Below, piece after piece: positions 44,100 through 56,235 of a DNA stretch of 64,000 bases. Position numbers and translations under genes: made by a program. The stretch covers positions 16,421,501-16,485,500 of the forward strand of contig NC_037092.1 in assembly GCF_002994745.2 (NCBI RefSeq). Direction: 5' to 3'. The stretch's first letter is position 1, and each line of letters starts with the position of its first letter. The stretch comes from Rosa chinensis. Lineage: Eukaryota; Streptophyta; Magnoliopsida; Rosales; Rosaceae. The notes under the pieces were generated by a model that was not told the DNA's origin, searched no databases, and worked only from the letters and a program-made list of their open reading frames with translations.

Positions 44100-45129
44100 T
44101 ACTCGGAGTTAATCAATTTCAATGCTTGTTCTGGTGGTTCTAAAGATTGTTCGTGTGGTTGCAGTTTGTGGTTCAGATTGTGAGGTTGTTGTAGAATTCA
44201 GGCTTTATTCCATATAAGCTTTCAATTTGAAGACAAGTTGATCACTGTTCCTTTGATGTATGTCCTTAGTCCTTACAGACTTGATTTTGCATTGTAATCT
44301 TGGTTTTCATGTTGTTTGCTCTATTCGGATTTTGTCCAACTAGATCTTACCCCAGCAAAGGTTTTAATAATTCAACCTTTAGTCTAGGTTGGAGAAGAAA
44401 TGAAGACATTTTTTCACTTCTTTTTTGCTAGTTTATAAGCATTTATTTGCAATTGTTGCAAGTAGTCGGTCTAACTAATAGGTATTTGTTTATGTTCTGA
44501 CTTTTGCCCTAGATTTGGTGTACTTAGATATCCGATCCCATGTATTCATTCTTGATCTTAATATCAATTTACATCATTTTGGTGAAGAAAAAGAAATACG
44601 TTAACTAAGTCTGTTTGATCTTGTTATGCACATTTCTATTATTTTTGAAATTTATACTGTGATTTCCTTGTCTTAACTAGACTTTGTGATCCTTTCTTTA
44701 GGAAATTACTTATTTTTGTGATCAGATAAATATCACCCAAATTTGGTGCTAAGTCTGTATGTCATATCAAACACTACATTTAAATTCAGGTTGGAAATTT
44801 TGCAATATGCTTGGGTCATGTTTCTCTCTAATCAATTGACCAAATACAGTAATGATAGTGTAGAGTGCAGACATTGATGTCCATTATATGGACAATGAGT
44901 GCAAACACTTTTTTGCATCAAATCGTGTTATTCATATAATGCATATACAGAACAAAATAATTCGACAACAATTCATTCATTTTCTGCAATTCATATTATT
45001 TATGAACTCATGTCTAATATTCTATTTCAGGTCGTATTAGATTCAACTCACGCTGAAACTCATCACAAATTCCAACAAATTAAGAAAAAACAAACAAATA
45101 ATCCACAAGAAGTTTATTTTTATATTTAT
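44100..45129. other. No recognisable gene
   Basis: Would be the right flank of Copia A, but I see no gag-like translation on the minus strand. A 102-residue plus frame (44899-45207) crosses into the MITE and has no domain. Confidence 0.5.
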
Positions 45130-45138
45130 TTATGCATA

Positions 45139-45696
45139 GGGTGCGGCTATTGCTGTCCTATCATTTTCTTTGTTCACCCTAATTGCTCATTACACCTTGC
45201 ATTTTAATTTCAATTATTAAATTTACTTGTCTACCCAAATTCTCTTTCCAAAAATATCCTTTTATATGACATATCTAACTAAAAAATATTTTTTTTTAAA
45301 TAAAATCTCATTTAATTTGTACCAATAAAAAAACTAAAATCTATTAAACTTTCCTAATAAAATCATAATCTGATTTACTTCCATTTTTTTTCTTTCAGTT
45401 TCAGTGTTCGTCTATTTCAATCGATGTCAAAAGATTAGTAAGTTAAGAACTTTGAGCAAAATTAGTAATAAATTCAAATTTGGGTGGAGAAGATGAAAAT
45501 TAATGTTACGTAATGAGAAATTAATTAGTCTTTGTATTTAATTAATTGGCTATGTATTTAGTTTTCTTTACAGATTTGGATTTTAGAAAATTAGTGTACT
45601 TATTAGTCATTTTGCAATTGGGTAATATAGTTTTTCAATAATTCAAATATTTGTACGGTGAACTAAGAAAATTGTAGGGTGGCAATAGCCGCACCC
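45139..45696. mobile_element. 558-bp Mutator-type MITE
   Basis: Ends GGGTGCGGCTATTGCTGTCC and, inverted, GGGTGCGGCTATTGCCACCC; inversion continues through TTTTCTT(T/A)GTTCACC. Flanks TTATGCATA (45130-45138) and TTATACATA (45697-45705) match at 8 of 9. AT-rich inside, non-coding. Confidence 0.86.
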
Positions 45697-45705
45697 TTAT
45701 ACATA

Positions 45706-46752
45706 TCTTCTACACGCAAACGAACGACTTGAACTTAATTATTAGAAGACTAATGACCCAATGAATTCATAGGAATCTTACTATAATGTGATTGAGAAAG
45801 GAGAATGAAATAGGAAGATTCATGCATTGTGAATATAGTTAAACTAGTCTAGATGATGGTAGCTAGCTAGGTAGTAGTAGAATATATTCCTATCTGATGG
45901 GTTGACTTCCAAACTTGTAAAATGGGCTCAGGACTAGAAATTCCGCAATATGGCTAAACAAAGTGGAATATATCGCCATTGATATACAACTAGCAACGGT
46001 GCCCGCACATTGTTGCGAGATGTGAATCGCAACCATGAAATGTACTTAAGTTTAGCCAACTTTGTCTCTGAACTGAAGGCTTATCAAAGTTTCCAATATC
46101 GATAGCGGCTGGCAACATTTTCCATTATAGTAGAGTGTTCGAAAAAATAGGCTATCTTAGTTTAAAGTCAACTTAGTTACAGTTGCTGCTAGAACATTTT
46201 CCAAAAAATAGTTGTTCTAGTTGCTCCAGGTGTATATACACAAAAGGTGTTAGCCTATCAAAAGTTGGTCATGGAGTCTATCCAAAAAAATTGCTTACTC
46301 CAGTTCTGTCTATACAAAAAGTGGTGCAAGAGTTGCAATGACATGCTTATTCAGTCGCTTTTCTGCTTGCTGGTGTGCAATGTCTGTTGATGATGTTGCT
46401 GGTTCAAAGTTAGCTTCTCTATCATTGTGAAAAAATGAAAACATAGTTACTGTTTTTTTCATACATTTGAGCTGTAACTCTGTAATATGAAGCTGAATGA
46501 AGAAAAATTTGTAGAGGCTTACCTGCGAGCTTTTTTGTCTGAGTCAGTGTTGAATAACTCTCTTTTGCTTCTATCAGGGACTCTTTTTTGTCAGAAAGAG
46601 GATGGGCTGGTGTGGGAGTGGTTGGTTCATTTATTGTCTGTGGCGTAAAGGGTTCAATATTAGAGGTTGAATTGTTGAAGTTAACAACAGCTCCTATAGT
46701 AGACAGAAAGGCCAACAAAATATTAGGCAAAACTCTGTTTGTATCTAGTTTC

Positions 46753-46791
<39 letters not shown>

Positions 46792-47195
46792 TAACAGTTG
46801 ACGGCTAATACTATGGCAACAAACTCATGCCGATCTATTCCTGAATCTCAGGCCATCACAATTAAATAATGAGCACATTCTGGATCAGAGCCATTGTATA
46901 TTTGCTAAACAAAATGCCAAAATGTACAATACGCAGAAATCCTATTAAAAGGTAAATCCAAGTAATTGTCAACCATGCATTGAACTTTTGAAAGTTATGA
47001 TATTTTAAGTACAATGAGAATTTACACTTTTTTTCTCCTTCTCTTTTTTGCAATGTAGTTGTTGCAAGAACAATTGTGAAGTGCAAGTTAAATTGAAAAA
47101 TGTAAACTAAATGATTGCCAAGTATTGAACTCTTGGAAGTTATGAGTGTTCTTTGCAAAATCCTGAATGAATTTGGGAAGCCTTCTTACCAGCTT
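45706..47195. other. Intergenic sequence with (TA)n at about 46753-46789
   Basis: No gene recognised. A frame at 46422-46754 (minus) has no domain. AACGGTGCCCGCACATTGTTGCG near 45995 resembles sequences often seen at plant transposon ends, but no partner end was found. Confidence 0.45.
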
Positions 47196-47200
47196 GAGGA

Positions 47201-49590
47201 TGACAGGACCCGACCCAAGAAACACCTCATAATCCTGGATACGATCCTGCGGGGCCCACGTTAAGTGAAATCCTACCGAAAAATCGGCAGAACCTCTCCT
47301 AAATATGGGCTACCCAAAATGTTTACAAACCTGGACATGATTAAAACTTTAACTTCTACTCAAACACACGATACCATATTTACATCTCAAGCGTATATAT
47401 TACATTCAGAAGGTTCAAACTCCATCACAACCTCAGCAATAAACATCAATTCAAACAAAAACATCCACCAAACTAAAAAGGGTTATCAGAGCAACACTAA
47501 TAACTAAGCCGATATCATACAAGGTAGGTTAAGTAATAACCTACGGACAAAACGGAAGCGCTGAATCCAAAGTCACTAGTGCCTGGACGCGATCTCGGCA
47601 AATCTGAAATCTGGGCATTTGAAAACGAAGGGCCCAGGGGAAAACATATAAAATCCATTAGAGTGAGTGGACAAAACCGAAACAAAATTTGAACAATTAA
47701 TGGAATGCTTCCCCATTTCTCTTTTCAACAAAACCAACATGCAGCGAGACTCCATAATAATTCCAACTCAATCATTTTCCAAGAAAACTCATTTGATGAC
47801 TAGGAAGGACTGCTTCCTAGGCATCTCATGCCATCTGGGAGGGACTGCCACCCAGATGACGCATCGGAAAGGACTGCCAACCGGAATAGGAGGTGGTGGT
47901 TAGTTGGGACTGCCAACTAACTACCTCATATCATCTGGAAGGGACTGCCAACCAGATGACGCATCGGATGAGACTGCCAACTGGGCTGTAGTCTGGAAGG
48001 GACTGCCAACCAGACTATTACCTAGAAGGGACTACCAACTAGGTAAGATACGCATGCGCCAAAACTGGCCTCCTGGTCAACTGCTTTCTTTTTAAATCCT
48101 TTACTTTCCACAAAATCACATTTACTCAAAATAGTAATCCAACTGAAAACTTAATTCCATGCTGCATGCATTATTTAAACAAAATAAAAGTCCACTCACA
48201 AGTGAGTCCTGCCTACCCGTGTCCTCCTCGCTCGAGGGCTCAGTACGTCCTGTAATAATTGGGTATGATAAAATTAACCTCACCAAGGAAATCATTAAAG
48301 AAATAAAACTCATTTCCTTGAAAAAGAAAAAAATAAACAGTGCTTGTGGATAATTCCTCTAAACTTCCCCCTCTTCAATTTGTAATTCAGACTCTCAAAT
48401 TCAGAATTCAACAACTAATCAACATCCTCGCTAACTCTCTAATCTTCACCTTCGCAAGGATCGTCTCGATAACTCAATTAATTCGATTTCAAATCCTTAA
48501 TCACAATTATCCACCAAAATAATATAATTTCCTTTTCTAAAAATCTCCAAAACAACTTCAAATTCTCAACCAAGTAGATTAAATCTGCACTAGGCCTAAT
48601 AGCAATTTATCAAGGGATTAACTCAGAAGATTGTGAACCATAACATCAAAACAACCAACCAAACAATAAATCACAAGTCTAAAACAATGCCAATCGAAGG
48701 TTTCCAACAACAACAACACCTCACAACGCAGTTAACTAGTCTGCTAACAACTCAACACGCCACCACCAGTGGCTGCGCGTGGTTTCACGCGCCATCACAC
48801 CAAACCCCATCTTCGGCCAACTTAACTAGCCTAAACACATCACCACAGCAAACCCAACAATCTTTAAACCTGCAATAACAGCTAAAACTAAGCAGAGGTG
48901 GTCGGAATTTCAACCCAAAATCAGAAAAACCCGATAGCTACTATTCAACACCACTGTTCATCATCACTACCACTTCCTCCGGCCAAAATAAGCTACAAAG
49001 AGGTTGGAAATGTGTTCAACCCTTCACAGAGAACCAAAATCACAAGGATTTCAGGCCGGAGACCGCCGGAAATCGAAAACCCAGCCGGAGGTTCTCAAAC
49101 CTGATCGGCAATCCTCCCCCAAAATAGTTCAAAACAAGGCAACCCAACTAAAATCACGTACCTGAGATGAAAGAGAATGAAGAGAGGAAGCTTCGGTGGC
49201 TCGGGGCGAGTCCAACGAGGTCCGGCTGAGGTGAATCGCCGGAAATCGAGTCCGGTTCGGGGAGAAGAGAAAAAAAGAAAGGAGATGGGTTTGGGGAGGT
49301 CGGGCTCTGTCCCGATTCTCTCTCTCTCTCTCTCCTTTTAATTATCTATTTCCCCTTTTTTTTTAAAACCAATATTTTAATAAGGAACAGTACCTTCCAA
49401 CACTTCAATCACAACTTTCCCGTAAAAACTCTGATCGATACAAACTGCGTGTCCACGAACTAAATTTTCCGTAACCTACGACGTACTCAAGGAATATTCC
49501 GACGTAACAAACAAAATAGAAAGTCAACTCCTCGGTCAAAACCGATAAAAAAACGTACTTCATAAAGATGTTAAGGTACGGGGCCTTACA
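47201..49590 (-). repeat. Large solo LTR-like repeat (2.39 kb)
   Basis: Plus strand starts TGACAGGACCCGACCC and ends GGTACGGGGCCTTACA, so both strands have TG...CA termini. Read on the minus strand it begins TGTAAGGCCCCGTACC, a start like those of large Gypsy LTRs of the chromovirus type; orientation and class are inference. Flanking pentamers GAGGA and ATGGA agree at 3 of 5. No gag or pol follows on either side. A G+C-rich part (48900-49340), a (TC)n run at 49317-49335 and the hairpin array at 47800-48046 lie inside. Confidence 0.65.
47800..48046. repeat. Array of eight short hairpins with a common core and variable stems
   Basis: Core GG-GACTG-CC, usually flanked by AA on both sides. Stems: CTAGGAAG/CTTCCTAG (47800-47820, GACTG loop only); CATCTGGG/CCCAGATG (47832-47858); a weak CGG/CCG (47862-47884); a 13-pair stem with one G-T (47895-47925); TCATCTGG/CCAGATGA (47931-47959); weak (47961-47988); TAGTCTGG/CCAGACTA (47989-48017); TTACCTAG/CTAGGTAA (48018-48046). 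The last four start exactly 29 bases apart. Stem sequences differ between units yet six of the eight pair fully. Confidence 0.85.
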
Positions 49591-49595
49591 ATGGA

Positions 49596-50039
49596 TGTCA
49601 AATATCTGCAAAAGCAAGAGAAAAGGCTGGATTAATATAGAACTTTAATGATTTATACATGTACACACAATTGGAACTTTGAAAGTGATAAACTATGTTA
49701 GTTAAGCTCAATTAATACAAAGCTTTAATGTGTACATGTATACACACAATTGGGACTTTCATAGTAATACTACTATATGTTAACATAGCTTATGTTATCT
49801 GTGAAAGGAAGAGAAAAGACTGGATTAATACATAGTTATACAAAGCCCCTAAAGACAGCTTGGATTTGGAACCTTTAAGTGTCTTAATGAGCATGAGATG
49901 GGTGGTATCAAAGTGAAAGTAAGAGAAAAGAGATAATATTAAGCACTTCTATTAAAAAGAGCATGAAAGGTATCAAAGTGAAAACATGATCTTCTTCAAA
50001 CAACAGCTAAGATTAACAATTCAGAAGACAAAAATATGA
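49596..50039. other. Short duplicated stretch, no gene
   Basis: An approximately 100-base segment with ACTTTAATG, TGTACA and ACACAATTGG(A/G)ACTTT occurs twice (about 49635-49680 and 49720-49765). A similar AAGAGAAAAG(G/A)CTGGATTAAT occurs near 49617 and 49810. Confidence 0.5.
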
Positions 50040-50044
50040 CTTCT

Positions 50045-50238
50045 TGTTAAAGGAAAAGCACATTATGTGCCTTCGTCAAAGAAACAGACGAAGAGGGAAT
50101 CAAGCAATTACAAATCACAGCTCAATCAGCATTTAGTATCATCAATGTAATTGATATTTCCGTTGTAATCCTATCCCTATATAAAGGGGTTATGAATGAA
50201 ATGAGTAGACCAATTCCAATTGTCATTTTACTTTAACA
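50045..50238 (+). repeat. Copia C 5' LTR
   Basis: TGTTAAAGGA to CTTTAACA, with CTATATAAAGGGG near 50188 as the likely TATA box. The sequence immediately after (CGTTATCAGCACG) is where the primer site should be, but it is not the canonical TGGTATCAGAG. Confidence 0.93.
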
Positions 50239-51078
50239 CGTTATCAGCACGCTCGGAGCCAATAGCCAAAGATTAAAAAAAAATCCTAATTTTCTAGTTT
50301 TGTTTCTATCGAAAAAAAAAAAACCCTAGAAGAAAACAATATTTTCTTCTTTCTCTGCCGCCACCCAATTCAGAAGAAAAAAAAAATTTCCGGCTGGCAA
50401 GACCCGGCCTAGATAGGCTAGCTTTGCACGCCGTCTGCTCCCCTCCACACCAATCTCAGCGGCATTCCCCAGCAGTCCCCCAAGAGCAGCAAGCCCAGCA
50501 ACGTCCAGTTCGGCCACCAGCTCGTCCAGACCGGCTCTGTCCAGATCGGGGACCGCAAGCCCACACCGGCTCCGTCCATATCAGCACCAACCCATCTGCA
50601 CAGCCCCCGCTGCAAAGCAAGCACAACCCACCTGCAAAGCATCAGCCACCTCCTGCACACAACACCTAAGACCTGCACAGCCCAGCATCTGCCACAGCGC
50701 CCAGCAACCGCGCCTGCAGCAGCCCTTCACCAATCGCAGCCTTCAGCCCAATCGCTGCCCATCCCCGCGAGGCCTCTCGCCCATCCCCGTGCCCATACAC
50801 CGCAGCTCGCCTTCAACCTTGTAGCCCCGCCTTCAAGGTGTCCCAGATCGGAGTCACCGGCGCTGCCTCCACTGGTACAAGAAAGGAACAGAAAAAAAAC
50901 AACAAAAAAGAAGATGCGAAAAAAAAAACCCAGCCCAAAGAATAGGACCCGGCCCAAGAAAAAAAAAGGTAATTGAAAAAAAAAACCTGCAGGCCCAGAA
51001 AAGAAAAATTGTGCGACCCAGAAACGAAAAAAAAACAGGCCCTGCAGCCCAACAAATCAGCAGGCCCAGCAGAACCCG

Positions 51079-51109
<31 letters not shown>

Positions 51110-51939
51110 ATCGCTACGCACGCCTGCATCAACAAGCGCGTGCGTTAGGATTGTTTTTCTCGAAACCAAGTATGTTCTCTTTTATTTTCATACTATGGTA
51201 TATTTAATTATTTATAATTAGAATTTTTTTTTATATTTTTGAGCATGCTATTTTATTGCTTGTTATATATGTGATATATATTCGTGGAATCTAAAGCATG
51301 TGAATTTTATTTATATTTTCTATTTTTAAGCATGCTTTATACCTTATTGTTTATACCTTTATTATATTTTGTTATTAAGCATGTTTAATTAGATAATTTT
51401 GATCATTTTAAGCATGCCTTGTTTTTTATGTTTTATATAATTACCTTTAAGCATGATTATATATTTCATTGTTTATGGTTTATTTATGAAATTTTGAGCA
51501 TGTTTTTTTTTATTTATCCTTATATAAATTATTCCTAAGCATGCCTTTATATTATGCTATCGATTGTATTTTATTTTATGCATGATATATTATTGTTATT
51601 ATTATATGTAACATATATTTTGGTATACATTTGTGAAATTTGAGCATGCCATGTAATTTATTTTAATATATGCTATGCTTTTATTATTTATTATGTGCTA
51701 TGATTATTACTTGTTTAGAATGCTATACAAAAAAAAGAATTGCGTTTTGCCATGATAATGAAAGTTCATGCGCATTATAAATACACACTTACTGTGATAA
51801 AGTATTGTCACATAGCATCAAAAAAAAATGTGACCATTACGAATCTTGGTCTTGAAATCTAATTCATATTTTTGGAAAATAATTCACGTGGATGTCTTTA
51901 TGACTGCGTAATTTATATCTTCCCTCTTGTTTTATGTAG
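50239..51939 (+). other. Copia C 1.7-kb leader
   Basis: Unusually long for an LTR of 194 bp. The first part (50400-51110) is C-rich with many CCCAG/CCTGC units and ends in an uninterrupted 30-A run (51079-51108). The second part (51236-51650) has ten (A/G)AGCATG motifs about 35-60 bases apart. Open frames here on either strand are compositional. Confidence 0.7.
51236..51650 (+). repeat. Ten spaced (A/G)AGCATG motifs
   Basis: AAGCATG or GAGCATG (once TGCATG) at about 51242, 51294, 51328, 51377, 51409, 51449, 51494, 51537, 51578 and 51639, often followed by C and set in T/A-rich spacers. They sit in the Copia C leader just before gag. Confidence 0.7.
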
Positions 51940-52893
51940 ATGGCTGATCCAACTCGACCTGAGTTTGACATCTTGGACTCAGACGGACTTGAGTACCACC
52001 ATTGGGTTTTCGATGTAGAAACTGCCTTTGTGGCAAGAGATTACACTGCCACCATTACCGACCCCAAAGAAAATGGACCGTCTGTCAAGGTGAAAGCAAA
52101 TGCCTTAATGTTTCTGAGGCGACATATTGATCCTAGCCTCCGCTGGGAATACCTTCAGTTGAAGACACCCAAAGAACTGTGGGATGCCTTTAAGGGACGT
52201 TTTGGGAACATTCATGACACATTGCTCCCAGAACTGACCGTTCAGTGGAATAAAATCCGCTTGCTTGACTATATAAGGGTAAATGACTTTAACAAGGATA
52301 TGTTGCGCCTAAAAGCACGTCTAAATTTTTGTGGAAAGGAACTCACAGAAGATGATATGATCCAGAAGACTCTTTCCACTTTTCCTACTTCAGCAATTAT
52401 ACTAGCGAACCAGTATAGACTGGAGTACAATAACAAAAGAATCACAACCTTCAACAAGCTGATCAACCTACTGCAAGTGGCTGAGAGGCATAATGAGGTT
52501 CTTTTGAACAACAATGCCAGGCCTTTTGGGATAAAGAAAATTCCTAAGGCTAATTATGGCAAAGTGAAAGGTGGACAGAACCCTCATGTAAAGGGGGTTG
52601 GACGTGCTGATCCCTACCCACGTGGCAACAATGCACCACGTGGCAAGGGACATGGGGATCATGATATGGGCCGTGGAAGCCCTCCCAATGTATGGCGCAA
52701 AGATGGTGGTGCTGGCCCTAGTGGTCATGGAAACAAGGTGCAAAGGGCACCTAAGAACCCTTCAGTCAAACATAATAGAGTTGGCAATGAACCATGCTAT
52801 AGGTGTGGAATCATTGGGCATTGGTACAAGAACTGCCAAGCAAGCAACAGAGTAGCAGCCAATTACAAAAGGTATAGAGAGTCTAAAGAATAA
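51940..52893 (+). CDS. Copia C gag, intact
   Basis: 317 residues from ATG 51940. The N-terminal two-thirds is a UBN2/retrotran_gag-type capsid region (HWVFDVETAFVARDYTATI, LWDAFKGRFGNIHDTLLPEL, LRLKARLNF). A Gly/Arg/His-rich stretch and the zinc knuckle CYRCGIIGHWYKNC (about residues 285-298) follow. No stop or shift, unlike pol. The product forms the particle that packages element RNA in the cytoplasm. Confidence 0.88.
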   Translation: MADPTRPEFDILDSDGLEYHHWVFDVETAFVARDYTATITDPKENGPSVKVKANALMFLRRHIDPSLRWEYLQLKTPKELWDAFKGRFGNIHDTLLPELTVQWNKIRLLDYIRVNDFNKDMLRLKARLNFCGKELTEDDMIQKTLSTFPTSAIILANQYRLEYNNKRITTFNKLINLLQVAERHNEVLLNNNARPFGIKKIPKANYGKVKGGQNPHVKGVGRADPYPRGNNAPRGKGHGDHDMGRGSPPNVWRKDGGAGPSGHGNKVQRAPKNPSVKHNRVGNEPCYRCGIIGHWYKNCQASNRVAANYKRYRESKE

Positions 52894-53369
52894 GAGGCTC
52901 ACTATATGGAAGAAAGAGGTCATGACCTAGTCAACCTTACAATTGCAGACTTCAATGGCAAAGAGGAACTTGCTAAGTCAATGGATGCTCTCAATCTTGA
53001 CTGATCTGTTTTTATTTTCCAAAGACAGTTGTGAAGGCATAATGCCTCACTTTTAATTAGACTATTGTTTGGTCTTAAAGTTTATTTTCAATCATGGATT
53101 GATGAATAAGATTTCTGAACAAAGACCTTGATTTTCTTATCGTTGGCTTATTAATAAATTTCAAATTTTATTCTGAAGCACTGAATTTATTCAAATTTAT
53201 TTCTATACACATATTTACATGGTTCGAAATAGCACTATAAAGATGTAAAGCAATACATCTAGAAAAAAGAAAAAATTATTAGAATGAAAAGAATACCATT
53301 CTACGCAAATAGAAATACTCTAAAGAATATGAGTTATATTTTCTAAATACCTCCCATTTATTTGTAGGA
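52894..53369 (+). other. Gag-pol interval of Copia C
   Basis: About 480 bases with stops in all frames between gag and protease, including AT-rich sequence. In related elements pol follows gag much more closely, so this is probably degraded coding sequence or an insertion. Confidence 0.45.
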
Positions 53370-53651
53370 ATGAATGGAGGAGAACTTGAGTGCTTAGATG
53401 ATAGTGGAACTACCCACATCATATTAAGAAATAGGCAATTATTCATTGAACTAATAGCCTATAATTCCTCTGTGACTACAATGATTGGATTATCTCAACT
53501 AATAAAAAGGAGAGGAACTGCCAAATTTTTGCTGCCTAATGGCACAACACTTAAAGTCACAGACACTCTATATGCTCCAAGAGCTAATCGAACCTTGTTA
53601 AAGTTTCAAAGCTATTTGTGCCAACGGTTATCATGTAAAAACACACCGTAA
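53370..53651 (+). pseudogene. Copia C protease region
   Basis: Active-site block CLDDSGTTHIILRN with D-S-G at about residue 12, then GRGTAKFLLPNG-like RRGTAKFLLPNGTTLKV and DTLYAPRANR. The frame is lost after LLKFQSYLCQRL. Confidence 0.8.
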
Positions 53652-55172
53652 GAATGGAACTGAATACCTTGATATTACATCTAATGACTGTGGAAGGAAA
53701 CGCATCTTAGAGAAACTTATGAGTCAATCTAGTGGACTGTACCTCACTACTATTCGGATCATTGAATCCTATATTGTCACCAACAATGAAATGTGGGACA
53801 CTAACTCATACAGGCTTTTGCATGACCGCCTATGGCACCGAGGTCGTGACATGATGATCCGTATTTTTAAAGAACTCACACGTACATCCCTTCTTTCGAG
53901 TGAAAAATGGGAGAAAAATCCGCCACACTGCAAGGTGTCGGTTCTAGTATTGCTCAAATGCAGTCATTGCCTTCTGAAGTACCAGAAGCACTACCTCCCT
54001 CCCATTATGCCTCATTGACTATTTCAAAGGCACATCACTCGTTTTGCAAAGCCTGCTCTTTAGCAAAAATAGGATCGAGACCTTCCTATGCTAAAGATAC
54101 AAAACAAAACATTCCATTCTTACAAAGGATACAAAGAAATGTCTGTGGACCTATCCATCCAGAATGCGGACCATTCAAGTACTTTATGGTTCTGGTGGAT
54201 GCTTCGACAATCTGGTCACATATCGTTTTATTGTCCACAAGAAATGCTGCAATACTCCTAGCACAGATTATATGTTTAAGGGCTCACCACCCTGATCACC
54301 CTATCAAGTCTATAAGGCTTGATAATGCTAGAGAGTTTACATCAAAAGCATTTGATGATTATTGCATATATATTTGGATCAATGTAGAGCATCATGCACC
54401 CCATGTGCATACACAAAATGGTCTCGCAGAAGCCACCATCAAAAGGCTACAGATGGTGGCTAGGGCATTGGTTATGCGCACCAACCTGCCTATATCTGCA
54501 TGGGGTTATGCAATATTGCACGCAGCTTTACTTATTTGTTTCAGACCCACAACTAGCCAACCATGTTCTGCGTACCAGTTGGTAACTGGATATGAGCCTG
54601 ACATTTCACACTTACGCATATTTGGTTGAGCAGTGTATGTGCCTATTGCACCCCCACAGCGCACTACAATGGGTCCTCAGAGACGATTAAGTATTTATGT
54701 TGGATACGAATCCCCAACAATAATCCGCTATTTGGAAACCTTGACAGGCGATCTATTTACCGCTAAATTTGCAGACTGTCACTTTGATGAGACAGTCTTC
54801 CCGTCGTTAGGGGGAGATAGGAAAAAGGATTTTCCAAGGGAACGACAGGAATTGTCGTGGTTTGTCCCCACTCTGTCTCATTTTGATCCCCGCACTTCAC
54901 AAAGTGAAAGTGAAGTGAAAAGAGTAATCGATCTTCATAACGTAACAGATTCGATGCCTGATACGTTTACTGATATCGCAAAAGTGACGAGATCACATAT
55001 ACCAGCTGCAAATGTGCCTGCAAGGTTAGAAGTCCTCAACAAGGAGCACGGTGCAGCAAATAGAGGCACTACAACTGCACTTAGTGGAGGTGTGGTTGAG
55101 GCCGTGGCTCCCCAAGGAAGAGGGGGAGGTCACTTGGTTCGATTGACACTCACCCAAGGAAGAAAAGGGTGA
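53652..55172 (+). pseudogene. Copia C integrase and linker
   Basis: GAG-pre-integrase traces (LLHDRLWHRGRDMMIRIF) at 53810-53870, and the core in 53907-54629 (FCKACSLAKIGSRPS, VCGPIHPECGPFKYFMVLVDA, IRLDNAREFTSKAF). A single TGA at 54627-54629 after LRIFG breaks the frame, which continues unchanged at 54630 with AVYVPIAPPQ, so it is one point mutation. The linker runs to 55172. Confidence 0.85.
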
Positions 55173-55353
55173 GTAAGGCACAAACCAATCATCAATGTAT
55201 AGAATCCCTCTCATGAAATTGTCTCTGATTATAGTTATGTCCATGAATCAATACTGGAGGACGCTCCGATGTTAAAAATGATTCCAGAGAACAAAGAAAT
55301 CTCAGAGGATTATGAGAGTGGGTATGAGTTGATAGAAAGATCTTCCATACACA

Positions 55354-56235
55354 TTGATGATATATATTGTTGCTCAAGGAATCATAGAGCACGATGATAT
55401 CGAACCACGCTCTGTTGCAAAATGTCAACAAAGAGCAGATTGGCCTAAATGGAAAGAAGCAATCCAGGCAGAATTAGATTCTCTGACAAAGAGACAGGTA
55501 TTTGGTCAGGTAGTGCTAACACCACCAACTGTAAAGCCTGTAGGACATAAATGGACCTTTGTCAGAAAGCGTAATGAGAAGAATGAAGTCCTAAGGTACA
55601 AGGCTCGCCTTGTGGCGCAAGGTTTCTCACAACGCCCTGGAATTGACTACGAGGAGACATTCTCTCCCAAAATGGACGTTATAACGTTCCGCTACTTAGT
55701 TAGCTTAGTAGTTTCCAAAGGACTAGAAATGCAGCTCATAGATGTGGTTACTGCATATCTCCATGGGGATCTAGATTCAAAGATATATAAGAAAGTGCCT
55801 GATGGCCTTACATTACCCAAGTCAAGTGACTCTAAACCACGGAGTGCGTTTGCAACTAGGTTGAAACGCTCACTTTACGGATTAAAACAATCCATGCGGA
55901 TGTGGTATACCCGTCTAAGCGACTACTTGATTGGGAAGGGATATAAGAATGATGAATTATGCTCCTGCGTATTCATAAAGAAAACAAGTTCCGGATTTGC
56001 AATTGTAGCAGTATATGTCGATGATATGAACATAACAGGTACTCTTGATGAAATAAGAGAAACTGCGAGCTACTTTAAATCCGAATTTGAGATGAAGGAT
56101 CTTGGGAAAACTCGATTCTATCTAGGCCTTGAACTAGAACACCGAGTTTGTGGAATACTAATCCACCAGTCTGCATATGTCCAAAAGTCAGGCGATATAA
56201 CATGGACAAAACACATCCTGCTAGCACTCCCATGA
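55354..56235 (+). pseudogene. Copia C reverse transcriptase
   Basis: WKEAIQAELDSL, KWTFVRKRNEKNEV, YKARLVAQGFSQRPGIDYEE, IDVVTAYLHGDLDSKIY (first catalytic block), RSLYGLKQSMRMWY and an intact VYVDDMNITG loop. The frame shifts near 56190. Confidence 0.9.

Noticed and set aside
45995..46020. Helitron end
   Set aside because: GTGCCCGCACATTGTTGCG resembles transposon-end motifs but no matching 5'/3' pair or CTRR terminus was found.
47800..48046. CRISPR-like array
   Set aside because: Regular spacing and palindromes recall CRISPR, but this is a plant nuclear repeat: the repeated part is only about 9-13 bases, 'spacers' pair with each other within units, and no cas genes exist.
50418..51169. Open frames on both strands in the Copia C leader
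   Set aside because: Produced by C-rich and A-rich composition; overlapping frames on both strands, poly-Lys or poly-Phe translations and no domains.
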